Assembly: GCF_026625765.1 (NCBI RefSeq) | Contig: NZ_CP113062.1 | Coordinates: 1,178,001-1,242,000, forward strand | Direction of reading: 5' to 3' | DNA: 64,000 nucleotides | From: Frigoribacterium sp. SL97 | GTDB taxonomy: Bacteria > Actinomycetota > Actinomycetes > Actinomycetales > Microbacteriaceae | In this document: positions 23,321-31,797 of the stretch, one piece after another | Numbering within the stretch: position 1 is the stretch's first letter | Layout: every line of letters begins with the position of its first letter | Position numbers and translations under genes: made by a program | The notes under the pieces: generated by a model | Told to the model about the DNA's origin: nothing | The model's input: the letters and a program-made list of their open reading frames with translations, nothing else | Database searches by the model: none

Positions 23321-24721
23321 TCAGCCCGGGTGGGTCATGCTGAGCACGTCGAGTGCGGTGTCGAGCTGCTGCTCGGTGACCTCGCCCCGCTCGACGAACC
23401 CGAGATCGACGACGGCCTCGCGAACGGTGAGCTTCTGGGCCACCGCGTGCTTGGCCACCTTCGCCGCGGCCTCGTAGCCGATGACGCGGTTGAGCGGCGT
23501 CACGATCGACGGGGACGACTCGGCGAGGGCCCGGGCGTGCTCGACGTTGGCCTCGAGCCCGTCGACGGTCTTGTCCGCCAGGGCGCGGGTGGCGTTCGAG
23601 AGCAGGCGGATCGACTCGAGCAACGCCGTCCCCATCACGGGGATCGCCACGTTGAGTTCGAAGGCTCCGGACGCGCCCGCCCAGGCGATCGTCGCGTCGT
23701 TGCCGATCACCCGTGCCGAGACCATGAGCACGGCCTCGGGGATGACCGGGTTGACCTTGCCCGGCATGATCGACGAGCCGGGCTGCAGGTCGGGGATGTG
23801 CAGCTCGCCGAGACCCGCGTTGGGCCCAGAGCCCATCCAGCGGATGTCGTTGTTGATCTTGGTGAGGCTCACGGCGAGCACGCGCAAGGCACCGGAGGCC
23901 TCGACGAGCGCGTCGCGGGCCCCCTGCGCCTCGAAGTGGTCGAGCGCCTCGGTGACGGGCAGCCCGCTGTCGTCCGCGAGGGCGGCGATGACCCGCTGCG
24001 GGAAGCCCTGAGGCGTGTTGATGCCGGTGCCGGTGGCCGTTCCGCCCAGGGGGACCTCTGCCACGCGCGGCAGGGCGCTCTGCACCCGTTCGATCGCGAG
24101 ACGGATCTGCCGGGCGTAGCCGCCGAACTCCTGCCCGAGCGTGACCGGCGTGGCGTCCATGAGGTGGGTGCGGCCCGCCTTCACCACGTCGGACCAGGCC
24201 GTGGCCTTCTTCTCGAGGGCGACCGCCAGGTGGTCGAGGGCGGGCACCAGGTCGTGCAGCAGCGCGCCCGTGACGGCGACGTGCACCGAGGTCGGGAACA
24301 CGTCGTTCGACGACTGCGACGCGTTGACGTGGTCGTTGGGGTGGACGGCGACGCCGTCGACCGTTCCGGCGAGGGTGGCGAGCACCTCGTTCATGTTCAT
24401 GTTCGAAGACGTGCCGCTGCCGGTCTGGTAGACGTCGACCGGGAACTGGTCGTGATGGCTGCCACCGATGATCTGGTCCGCGGCCGAGACGATCGCATCG
24501 GCGACGGGACGGTCGATGATGCCCATCTCGCCGTTCACGAGGGCGGCCGCGCGCTTGATGCGAGCGAGCGCGACGATCTGCGCCGGCTCGAGACCGGCCC
24601 CGCTGATGGGGAAGTTCTCGACGGCACGCTGCGTCTGGGCGCGGTAGAGGGCCGATGCGGGCACCCGCACCTCGCCCATCGTGTCGTGCTCGATGCGGTA
24701 CTCGGTCTCGGATGTGGTCAC
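23321..24721 (-). CDS. fumC: Fumarate hydratase, class II
   Basis: 466 aa from GTG 24721, preferred because an AGGAAAGG ribosome binding site is about 10 nt upstream; the frame is open further. The superfamily signature GSSIMPGKVNP, which holds the catalytic Ser loop, is near 315-325. The SGTSSNMNMNEV and AGRTHLMDATPVTLGQE blocks supply the other active-site residues. It interconverts fumarate and malate in the TCA cycle as an iron-independent homotetramer. The gene is the last of a minus-strand group with carbonic anhydrase, DUF4245 and exonuclease VII. Confidence 0.94.
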   Translation of the reverse strand: MTTSETEYRIEHDTMGEVRVPASALYRAQTQRAVENFPISGAGLEPAQIVALARIKRAAALVNGEMGIIDRPVADAIVSAADQIIGGSHHDQFPVDVYQTGSGTSSNMNMNEVLATLAGTVDGVAVHPNDHVNASQSSNDVFPTSVHVAVTGALLHDLVPALDHLAVALEKKATAWSDVVKAGRTHLMDATPVTLGQEFGGYARQIRLAIERVQSALPRVAEVPLGGTATGTGINTPQGFPQRVIAALADDSGLPVTEALDHFEAQGARDALVEASGALRVLAVSLTKINNDIRWMGSGPNAGLGELHIPDLQPGSSIMPGKVNPVIPEAVLMVSARVIGNDATIAWAGASGAFELNVAIPVMGTALLESIRLLSNATRALADKTVDGLEANVEHARALAESSPSIVTPLNRVIGYEAAAKVAKHAVAQKLTVREAVVDLGFVERGEVTEQQLDTALDVLSMTHPG

Positions 24722-24806
24722 GACGTCGTGGTCCTTTCCTCGGGCCCTGCCGGGCTGCTGCGCCCGTCGAGGGCGCGGGGCGTCGGAGCGTTCGCACCGA
24801 CTCGGT

Positions 24807-25538
24807 TCAGAGTCGGCCGACGACGACCGAAGGGTCGACCCGCCCGTTGGCGAGGTCGTAGTTCGCGCCGACCACGGCCAACTTACCGTCCGCGACGGCG
24901 GACGCGATGAGGGCGGACCGGTCGACGAGCGTGCGGACCGACGCCTCGATGTGCAATTGGCCGACCGTGCGGGGGTCGAGGTCGGCACCCGTCTCGAGGT
25001 CGAGCTGGGCACGCTCGACCGACGGCATGATCATGTCGATCAGCCCACCCAGGAAGGCCGACCCGGGGGCGGCGTCGGAACCGATGGAGTCGATGGCCGA
25101 GGCGACGGCGCCGCAGCTGTCGTGGCCGAGCACCACGATGAGGGGGACGTGGAGCACCGAGACCGCGAACTCGAGCGAGGCGATGACGGTGTCGCCGACC
25201 ACCTGGCCGGCGTTGCGCACGACGAAGAGGTCACCGAGGCCGACGTCGAAGATGATCTCGGCGGCCAGTCGCGAGTCGGCGCATCCGAAGAGGGCCGCCA
25301 CGGGCTCTTGGCCGGCGGCGAGGGACGACCGCCGGTCGCTGTCCTGGTGGGGGTGGCGAGGTGCCCCCTCGACGAAACGGTGGTTGCCGTCCACCATCCG
25401 GCTCCATGCCGTCCCCGGCTCGGACGCGCTCACCGGCGCGATGGCCGAGACGTCCGTGGGCCGGGACGTCGCGGTGTTCTCGGGTGCGGAAGGGACCGCG
25501 GTGGCGGGCACGCCGGCGGCGGGGTCGTGTCGGGTCAC
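24807..25538 (-). CDS. Beta-carbonic anhydrase
   Basis: 243 aa from GTG 25538, 1 nt after the stop of the upstream DUF4245 gene. Zinc ligands are Cys86 (with Asp88 and Arg90 in FGCADSR) and His139/Cys142 in LGHDSCGA. The first 40 residues are Ala/Pro/Thr-rich and probably disordered. The enzyme hydrates CO2 to bicarbonate in the cytosol, supplying carboxylases. It probably shares the transcript of its upstream neighbours and precedes fumC by 85 bp. Confidence 0.92.
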   Translation of the reverse strand: MTRHDPAAGVPATAVPSAPENTATSRPTDVSAIAPVSASEPGTAWSRMVDGNHRFVEGAPRHPHQDSDRRSSLAAGQEPVAALFGCADSRLAAEIIFDVGLGDLFVVRNAGQVVGDTVIASLEFAVSVLHVPLIVVLGHDSCGAVASAIDSIGSDAAPGSAFLGGLIDMIMPSVERAQLDLETGADLDPRTVGQLHIEASVRTLVDRSALIASAVADGKLAVVGANYDLANGRVDPSVVVGRL

Positions 25539-25539
25539 G

Positions 25540-26223
25540 TCATTCGCTTTCTTGGCTGGAGATCTGCTCGGCAAGGGAGGTGGCCAGCACGTCGAACTCG
25601 GCATCGTCGGCCGTGCCGTAGAGCACGTACGAGCTGCGGTCGACCGTGGTGGTCAGGGCATAGGCGTAGTTGCCCGGGTCGTCGGCGTCGCGCCGGTCGT
25701 AGACGTCCCAGGTCAGACCGCCGATCGACCGGGTCGACGTCGCCGCCGCGTTCTGCACCTGCAGGCTGACCCAGGTCGGATTGGCGTCGATGCCCTGTTC
25801 GAGCCCGATGAACTGCTGGGCCGGCGTGATCAGCCCCACGTACCAGGTCGGCACGTCGTCGCGGGTCGTGGACCGGACCTCGGCGGCGTTCGAGCTCCAG
25901 CCGTCGGGCAGCGGAGGCGCGGCCAGGGGGGCGTCGACGCTCGCCTGGGCCTGCGACGCGACCTGGACGTAGTCGATCTCTTGCCGGTTCACCGTGCCAC
26001 TCGGGCGGACCACGACGAGCACGAGGAAGAGCACGATGCCGAGCGAGGCGACGATCGACAGGGTCAGGTTGATCGCCGTCTGGTTCGCGTAGTGCTTGCG
26101 GGTGTTCTCGGCCTTGCGCGCGGCGGTCTCGTCCGGGGTCTCGGGTCGGCCGAGTTCGGCGACGATGCGGGGCTCTCGGGGACGTCGCGAGCCCCGGGGA
26201 CCGCCGTCGGAGGGGGAGGTCAT
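25540..26223 (-). CDS. DUF4245 membrane protein
   Basis: 227 aa. A basic cytoplasmic region of about 50 residues (KAENTRKHYANQTAINL before the membrane) is followed by one helix (about 52-73), then an extracytoplasmic domain of about 150 residues with LPDGWSSNAAEV and PTWYVGLITPAQQFIGLEQG, typical of DUF4245. Function unknown. The ATG overlaps the xseB stop by 4 nt. The position between exonuclease VII and fumC is conserved in actinobacteria. Confidence 0.85.
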   Translation of the reverse strand: MTSPSDGGPRGSRRPREPRIVAELGRPETPDETAARKAENTRKHYANQTAINLTLSIVASLGIVLFLVLVVVRPSGTVNRQEIDYVQVASQAQASVDAPLAAPPLPDGWSSNAAEVRSTTRDDVPTWYVGLITPAQQFIGLEQGIDANPTWVSLQVQNAAATSTRSIGGLTWDVYDRRDADDPGNYAYALTTTVDRSSYVLYGTADDAEFDVLATSLAEQISSQESE

Positions 26224-26450
26224 TCTGCCGACCCCTGACGGCGGGCCGCCTCGAGGCGCTCCCGCGCCCCCATCAACCATTCTTCGCAGCGCCGGGCGAG
26301 CGCCTCGCCGCGTTCCCAGAGGGCCAGCGAGCGCTCGAGGGTCGAGGCGCCCTGCTCGAGTTCGGACACGACGGACACGAGCTCGTCGCGGGCCTGCTCG
26401 TAGCTGAGCGACGAGACGTCGGGCGGGGTGCTGGTCGGGGTGGTGTCCAC
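26220..26450 (-). CDS. xseB: Exodeoxyribonuclease VII small subunit
   Basis: 76 aa, the normal size. The helical core SYEQARDELVSVVSELEQG and ERSLALWERGEALARRCEEWL matches the family. Several XseB chains coat one XseA to form an enzyme that degrades single-stranded DNA from both ends in repair. It lies 9 bp downstream of xseA and overlaps DUF4245 (ATGA). Confidence 0.92.
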   Translation of the reverse strand: MDTTPTSTPPDVSSLSYEQARDELVSVVSELEQGASTLERSLALWERGEALARRCEEWLMGARERLEAARRQGSAE

Positions 26451-26459
26451 GCGACGATC

Positions 26460-27749
26460 CTAACGAGGGGTGCTGACGGAGGTCGTGGCGGACGCCACGG
26501 GTGACGACTCGTCGGGAGCGTCGGAGCCTGGGGAGGAGGCGCCGGTGCTGACGGCGCCCACCGCGCCTCCGTCGGTCGTCACGAGCAGGCGCGTCTCGGC
26601 GGGGGCCTCGGCGGGGGACCGCAACACCCTGCCCGACGGCAGCTGCACGATCGCGTAACCGCGGCGCAGCGTGCCCTGCGGCGACAAGGCGCGCAGCTGG
26701 GCCGTGAGCTCCGAGACGCGGGTGTGCGCCCTCTCGACGGCCCGGCCGACGAGTTCTTCGCCGCGGGCCACCGCCCGGACGACCTCGTCGGCCCGCACGT
26801 CGACGAGGGTCTGGGGCGACGCCAGCACCGGCCGGCTGCGGATCTGTTCGAGCCGGTCGATCTCGGTGGCGACCAGCGAGGTCAGGCGCACGCCGATGCG
26901 GGTGCGCGCCTGTTGCACGCGCGACAGTTCTTCGGTCACGTCGGGGACGACCCGTTTCGCGGCGTCGGTGGGCGTGGACGCGCGCAGGTCGGCGACGTCG
27001 TCGAGGAGCGGCCGATCCGCCTCGTGCCCGATGGCGCTGACGACCGGCGTGGTGCACGCCGAGACGGCGCGGACGAGGCCTTCGTCGCTGAAGCCGAGGA
27101 GGTTCTGGAAATCGCCGCCGCCTCGCGCGACGATGATGACGTCGACCTCGTCGTCGGCGTCGAGGCGCTGGATCGCCGCCGTGACCTCGCCGACCATGCG
27201 GTCGCCCTGCACCGCCGAGTGCACGACGCGGAACGAGACCGAGGGCCATCTCAGCTGGGCGTTGCGCAGGACGTCTTTCTCGGCGTCGCTGTCCTTGCCG
27301 GTGACGAGGCCGATGCAGCCGGGCAGGAACGGCAGGGCCCGCTTGCGCTCGGGGGAGAAGAGCCCCTCGGCCGTGAGCTGGCGACGGAGGCGCTCGAGTC
27401 GTTCGAGGAGGTCGCCGAGCCCGACGTGGCGCATGTCGAAGACCTGCATCGTGAGGCTGCCGCCCTTGACCCAGTAGTTCGGCTTGACGGCGGCGATGAC
27501 CCGGTCGCCCTGCTTGAGGTCGGCGGGTACGCGTGACTTCACGCTGGACCAGATCGAGAACGAGACGGTCGCGTCGTGTTCGAGGTCGCGGAGCTTGCCG
27601 TAGACGTTGCCGCCCGAGACGTTCCACTGGGTGATCTCGCCCTCGACCCAGGCCGTCCCCAGGCGGTCGATCCAGTCGCGCACCTTGCTCGCGAGGAGGC
27701 CGACGGGCCACGGGGACTCGGCGGTGGGGGGAGGGGGAACGATCGTCAT
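26460..27749 (-). CDS. xseA: Exodeoxyribonuclease VII large subunit
   Basis: 429 aa from ATG 27749; the frame extends upstream but conserved sequence starts at ESPWPVGLLASKVRDWI. The N-terminal OB fold (WVEGEITQWN onward) is followed by the nuclease domain with IGLVTGKDSDAEKDV, DVIIVARGGGDFQNLLGFSDE and VVSAIGHEADRPLLDDVADLRASTPTDAA, and a C-terminal coiled coil. It pairs with XseB immediately downstream. The last 40 residues are a Ser/Ala/Pro-rich extension. It diverges from ispH. Confidence 0.94.
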   Translation of the reverse strand: MTIVPPPPTAESPWPVGLLASKVRDWIDRLGTAWVEGEITQWNVSGGNVYGKLRDLEHDATVSFSIWSSVKSRVPADLKQGDRVIAAVKPNYWVKGGSLTMQVFDMRHVGLGDLLERLERLRRQLTAEGLFSPERKRALPFLPGCIGLVTGKDSDAEKDVLRNAQLRWPSVSFRVVHSAVQGDRMVGEVTAAIQRLDADDEVDVIIVARGGGDFQNLLGFSDEGLVRAVSACTTPVVSAIGHEADRPLLDDVADLRASTPTDAAKRVVPDVTEELSRVQQARTRIGVRLTSLVATEIDRLEQIRSRPVLASPQTLVDVRADEVVRAVARGEELVGRAVERAHTRVSELTAQLRALSPQGTLRRGYAIVQLPSGRVLRSPAEAPAETRLLVTTDGGAVGAVSTGASSPGSDAPDESSPVASATTSVSTPR

Positions 27750-27852
27750 GGAGCTCCGTTCGAGGGGTGGTCGACACCGGCAGGACGAGCGGCGACCCCG
27801 GTGATCGACCGGTCGCGCGGTCTCTCCCAGTACGCGACCAGTCCGGCACACC

Positions 27853-27858
27853 TAGACT
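27853..27858 (+). promoter_or_regulatory. -10 element for ispH, leaderless start
   Basis: TAGACT lies 6 nt before GTG 27865, with no Shine-Dalgarno in between. Confidence 0.55.
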
Positions 27859-27864
27859 CGTCGG

Positions 27865-28938
27865 GTGAGCCACATCTCCAACGGCGCCCTCGCCATCGAC
27901 CTGCCGACACCGCGTGTTCCTGCGGTGCGGAACAGGCTAAAGGATACCCCCGTCAACGGACGCAAGCAGGTGCTGCTCGCGGCACCCCGCGGGTACTGCG
28001 CCGGCGTCGACCGCGCCGTCATCGCGGTCGAGAAAGCCCTCGAGCACTACGGCGCGCCCGTCTACGTCCGCAAGCAGATCGTCCACAACGTGCACGTGGT
28101 CGCGACCCTCGAGAGCCAGGGGGCCATCTTCGTCGACGAGGTCGACGAGGTGCCCCCGGGGTCGCACATCGTGTTCAGCGCGCACGGCGTCTCGCCGGCC
28201 GTCGTGAAGGGTGCGGCGGATCGCGAGCTGCAGGCCATCGACGCGACCTGCCCCCTCGTCACGAAGGTCCACCGCGAGGCCGTGCGCTTCGGCAACCAGG
28301 GCCGGCACATCATCCTGATCGGCCACGCCGGGCACGAAGAGGTCGAGGGCACGATGGGCCACGCGGCGGATCGCACCACCCTGGTGCAGAACCCGGGCGA
28401 GGTCGACGACCTCGTCGTCGCCGACCCCGACAACCTCGTCTGGCTGTCGCAGACCACCCTCAGCGTCGACGAGACGATGGAGACCGTGCGTCGACTGCGT
28501 GAGCGGTTCCCGAACATCCAGAACCCCCCGAGCGACGACATCTGCTACGCCACGCAGAACCGCCAGGTCGCCATCAAGAAGGTCGCCCAGGGCGCCGACC
28601 TCGTCATCGTCGTCGGATCGGCGAACAGCTCCAACAGCGTGCGTCTCGTCGAGGTCGCTCTCGAGCACGGCGCCAAGGCCGCCTACCGCGTCGACTACAC
28701 GAACGAGATCAAGCAGGAGTGGCTCGACGGCGTCGAGACGGTGGGGGTCACCTCCGGCGCGTCGGTTCCCGAGGTGCTCGTCGACGAGGTGCTGGCCGAC
28801 CTGTCGGACGCCGGCTACGTCGACGTCCACGAGGTCGTCACGGCTGAGGAAGACCTGATGTTCTCACTGCCGAAAGAGCTGCGGAAAGACGCGACGGGCC
28901 AGGTCGACGCCCGCGGCCTCGGCGGTCGCACCCGATGA
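27865..28938 (+). CDS. ispH: 4-hydroxy-3-methylbut-2-enyl diphosphate reductase
   Basis: 357 aa from GTG 27865. The three cysteines that hold the [4Fe-4S] cluster are Cys45 (APRGYCAGVDR), Cys129 (DATCPLV) and Cys227 (DDICYATQNRQ). SANSSNSVRL and SGASVPEVLV are the substrate-binding motifs. The enzyme makes IPP and DMAPP in the last step of the MEP pathway, feeding the prenyltransferase encoded near 17 kb. A 30-residue N-terminal extension precedes the core. The last codons overlap the next gene by 4 nt (ATGA). Confidence 0.95.
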   Translation: MSHISNGALAIDLPTPRVPAVRNRLKDTPVNGRKQVLLAAPRGYCAGVDRAVIAVEKALEHYGAPVYVRKQIVHNVHVVATLESQGAIFVDEVDEVPPGSHIVFSAHGVSPAVVKGAADRELQAIDATCPLVTKVHREAVRFGNQGRHIILIGHAGHEEVEGTMGHAADRTTLVQNPGEVDDLVVADPDNLVWLSQTTLSVDETMETVRRLRERFPNIQNPPSDDICYATQNRQVAIKKVAQGADLVIVVGSANSSNSVRLVEVALEHGAKAAYRVDYTNEIKQEWLDGVETVGVTSGASVPEVLVDEVLADLSDAGYVDVHEVVTAEEDLMFSLPKELRKDATGQVDARGLGGRTR

Positions 28939-29516
28939 CCGACGACCGACCGAAGCCGCGCTACGGCGAGTACGCGCCCGAGGGCTGGGTCAATCCCGCC
29001 GCGGCCGAGGCCGACGCCGCCGAGGAGGCGCGGGTCGCCGGTCAGGGCGCCCGGCCCGCGGTCTCGACCGACGTCCGCCCCGGTGACGAGACCCGCACCG
29101 CGCCTCCTGCGCTCTCGACCGGGCGGCGCATCGACCGGGTGGCGACGTTCGCCCTGATCGGGCTGGGTGCCTTCGGGGCGATCCAGGCCGTCGCCCGCGT
29201 GCCCGGTTACGCGACGACGCAGCTCGCCCAGTTCGAGACGTTCGGGCTCGACCTCTCGGGGTTCGGCTCGTCCGCTGCGCTGCAGACCTTCGGGGTCGTC
29301 ATGGCCGTGCTGGCCGTGACGCTGTTCGCCGTCTCGACCTGGTGGACCCTCCGGCGGCTGCGTGCCGGGCGTCTCGGCTTCGTGGTGCCCCTCGTCGCCG
29401 GTGTGGTCTTCGGCCTCGTGCAGGGCTTCGGGGCGGCAGCCATCCTGATGGGTGACCCGGCTTTCGCCGAGGCGATGCAGAGCTTCACGAACGACTACTT
29501 CTCGGGGTCGAACTGA
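28935..29516 (+). CDS. DUF6264-like membrane protein
   Basis: 193 aa. The opening PRYGEYAPEGWVNP is typical of this Microbacteriaceae family. A low-complexity segment to about 65 contains two AGGAGGCGCG copies in opposite orientation (29023, 29099), read as EEARV and TAPPA. Three or four hydrophobic segments follow (about 72-90, 108-135, 145-170). Function unknown. Translation is coupled to ispH by the ATGA overlap, and a strong terminator follows. Confidence 0.75.
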   Translation: MTDDRPKPRYGEYAPEGWVNPAAAEADAAEEARVAGQGARPAVSTDVRPGDETRTAPPALSTGRRIDRVATFALIGLGAFGAIQAVARVPGYATTQLAQFETFGLDLSGFGSSAALQTFGVVMAVLAVTLFAVSTWWTLRRLRAGRLGFVVPLVAGVVFGLVQGFGAAAILMGDPAFAEAMQSFTNDYFSGSN

Positions 29517-29533
29517 CGTCCACCCCTCGCTCC

Positions 29534-29575
29534 CACGACGAAGCCCCCGAGCACTCGCTCGGGGGCTTCGTCGTG
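29534..29575. terminator. Bidirectional terminator between DUF6264 and fba
   Basis: A 19-bp perfect stem (29534-29552 / 29557-29575, containing CGAAGCCCCCGAGC) with a 4-nt loop. It serves the convergent gene pair and is followed by one AGGAGGCGCG (29581) just outside the fba stop. Confidence 0.88.
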
Positions 29576-29592
29576 CGACCAGGAGGCGCGGG

Positions 29593-30621
29593 TCAGCTCG
29601 CCGACTGACCGTACGACCCGAGCTGCTTCGTCGCCTCGACGACGCGGGCGGCCATGGCGCTCTCGGCGACCTTGCCCCAGGCGCGGGGGTCGTACTGCTT
29701 CTTGTTGCCGACCTCGCCGTCGACCTTGAGGAACCCGTCGTAGTTCTTCAACACGGTGTCGGCGATGGACCGGCTGAAGGCGTACTGCGTGTCGGTGTCG
29801 AGGTTCATCTTGACGACGCCGTTCGAGACGGCCTCGGCGATCTCGGCGTCGGACGACCCCGAACCACCGTGGAAGACGAGTTCGAGGGGCTTCGCGGCGG
29901 TGCCGAACTTCTCCTGGATGCCCTGCTGGATCTCGCCGAGCAGTTCGGGACGCAGCTTGACGTTGCCCGGCTTGTACACGCCGTGCACGTTGCCGAAGGT
30001 GAGGGCGGCGATGTAGCGGCCGTGTTCGCCGAGGCCGAGCGCCTCGACCACGCGGGTGACGTCGCCCACCGTGGTGTAGAGCGCGTCGTTGGTGCCTTCG
30101 TGCTGCACGCCGTCTTCTTCGCCGCCGACGACGCCGATCTCGACCTCGAGGATGGCGTTGATGGCCTTGGTGCGCTTCAGCACGTCCTGCGCGATCGAGA
30201 TGTTCTCGTCGAGCGGGACGGCCGAGCCGTCCCACATGTGCGACTGGAACAGCGGGTTGCGACCGGCCCGGACCTCTTCTTCGGAGGCGGCGATGAGCGG
30301 GAGCACGAAGCCGTCGAGGGCGTCCTTCGGGCAGTGGTCGGTGTGGAGGGCGACGGTCACCGGGTAGTTCTTCGCGACCTCGGTCGCGAACTTGGCGAAG
30401 GCGATGGCGCCCGCGGCGCGGTTCTTGACGGTGTGGCCGGCGAAGTAGTCGGCGCCGCCGGTGGTGACCTGGATGATGCCGTCGCTGCCCGCCTCGGTCA
30501 GGCCCTGCAGCACGGAGTTGATCGTCTGCGACGACGAGACGTTGACGGCGGGGTAGGCGAAGCCCTTGTTCTTCGCCTTGTCGAGCATCTCGGCGTACTG
30601 CTCGGGGGTTGCGACGGGCAT
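29593..30621 (-). CDS. fbaA: Class II fructose-bisphosphate aldolase
   Basis: 342 aa from ATG 30621, with AAGGAG 7 nt upstream. Zinc ligands and signatures are seen in VALHTDHCPKD, LEVEIGVVGGEEDGV, TFGNVHGVYKPG and LVFHGGSGSSDAEI. It cleaves or forms fructose 1,6-bisphosphate in glycolysis and gluconeogenesis. It stands back to back with glpX (30733), whose product removes the 1-phosphate of the same sugar; the two promoters share a 110-bp spacer. Confidence 0.95.
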   Translation of the reverse strand: MPVATPEQYAEMLDKAKNKGFAYPAVNVSSSQTINSVLQGLTEAGSDGIIQVTTGGADYFAGHTVKNRAAGAIAFAKFATEVAKNYPVTVALHTDHCPKDALDGFVLPLIAASEEEVRAGRNPLFQSHMWDGSAVPLDENISIAQDVLKRTKAINAILEVEIGVVGGEEDGVQHEGTNDALYTTVGDVTRVVEALGLGEHGRYIAALTFGNVHGVYKPGNVKLRPELLGEIQQGIQEKFGTAAKPLELVFHGGSGSSDAEIAEAVSNGVVKMNLDTDTQYAFSRSIADTVLKNYDGFLKVDGEVGNKKQYDPRAWGKVAESAMAARVVEATKQLGSYGQSAS

Positions 30622-30719
30622 TGAATCTCCTTCGATCACGGCTGGTGGCTCATCCACCCTAGTCAGCGCACGTCTGTTCGTCCTGGTCGTCGGAGCCCGG
30701 TCGGGAGGCGCGGCGCGGG

Positions 30720-30725
30720 TAAGAT
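30720..30725 (+). promoter_or_regulatory. -10 element for glpX
   Basis: TAAGAT lies 7 nt before ATG 30733. The CCGGAGC between them could act as a weak ribosome binding site, but its spacing is too short. Confidence 0.5.
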
Positions 30726-30732
30726 CCGGAGC

Positions 30733-31731
30733 ATGGCTGACACGGATTCCGGAACCCTCTACTCGCACCCCGACCGCAACCTCGGCATGGAACTGGTCCG
30801 GGCCACCGAGGCGGCCGCGATCCGTTCGGCGCCGTTCATCGGCAAGGGCGACAAGAACGCCGCCGACAAGGCCGCGGTCGACGCCATGCGCAAGTTCTTG
30901 GGCACGGTGGCGTTCGACGGCGTGGTCGTGATCGGCGAGGGCGAGAAGGACGAAGCCCCGATGCTCTTCAACGGCGAGCACGTGGGCAACGGCTTCGGCC
31001 CGGCCTGCGACATCGCCGTCGACCCCATCGACGGCACGAGCCTCACCGCGGCGGGACGCATGAACGCCCTCTCGGTGATCGCCGTCAGCGACCGCGGCAG
31101 CATGTACGACCCCGGCGCCGTCTTCTACATGGACAAGATCGTCACGGGCCCCGAGGGCCGCGGCATCATCGACCTCGACCGTCCCATCGGCGAGAACATC
31201 ACCGCCCTGGCCGCCGCCAAGGGCATCGCCGTCGAGGACATGCAGATCGCCGTCCTCGACCGTCCCCGTCACGCCGACCTCATCGCCGAGATCCGGGCCG
31301 TGGGCGCGTCGACCCGCCTGCTCCTCGACGGTGACGTCGCCGGTGGCATCAACGCCGCCCGTCCCGACTCCCGCATCGACATGTGCGTCGGTGTCGGTGG
31401 CACGCCCGAGGGCATCATCACGGCCTGCGCGGTCAAGGCCCTCGACGGCCTGATCCTCGCCCGCCTCGCCCCGAAGGACGACGCCGAGCGCCAGAAGGCG
31501 ATCGACGCCGGTCACGACCTCGACCGCGTCCTCGACCAGGACGACCTCGTCACGGGCGACAACGCGTACTTCGTCGCCACGGGTGTCACCGACGGTGCAC
31601 TCGTCGCGGGCGTCACGCGCAAGCAGGGCATGATCCGCACGTCGAGCATCGTGCTGCGCTCGCACTCGGGCACCATCCGCCGGGTCGAGGCCGACCACCT
31701 CGTCTCGAAGTGGTACGGCGAGAAGGCCTGA
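30733..31731 (+). CDS. glpX: Class II fructose-1,6-bisphosphatase
   Basis: 332 aa. Metal and substrate motifs are GKGDKNAADKAAVDAMR (about 37-53), VVVIGEGEKDEAPML (about 65-79), VDPIDGTSLTAAG (about 97-109) and VGVGGTPEGIITACAVKALDG. This is the GlpX type used as the main gluconeogenic phosphatase in actinomycetes. It is divergent from the aldolase gene and ends at a 20-bp terminator hairpin shared with rmuC. Confidence 0.95.
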   Translation: MADTDSGTLYSHPDRNLGMELVRATEAAAIRSAPFIGKGDKNAADKAAVDAMRKFLGTVAFDGVVVIGEGEKDEAPMLFNGEHVGNGFGPACDIAVDPIDGTSLTAAGRMNALSVIAVSDRGSMYDPGAVFYMDKIVTGPEGRGIIDLDRPIGENITALAAAKGIAVEDMQIAVLDRPRHADLIAEIRAVGASTRLLLDGDVAGGINAARPDSRIDMCVGVGGTPEGIITACAVKALDGLILARLAPKDDAERQKAIDAGHDLDRVLDQDDLVTGDNAYFVATGVTDGALVAGVTRKQGMIRTSSIVLRSHSGTIRRVEADHLVSKWYGEKA

Positions 31732-31749
31732 TCGGCGCGACACCCACCT

Positions 31750-31791
31750 GACACGACGAACGCCCGGCCTCGGCCGGGCGTTCGTCGTGTC
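31750..31791. terminator. Bidirectional terminator between glpX and rmuC
   Basis: Arms 31750-31769 and 31772-31791 form a 20-bp perfect stem (core GAACGCCCGGCC) with only TC between them. Confidence 0.88.
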
Positions 31792-31797
31792 GGGGGG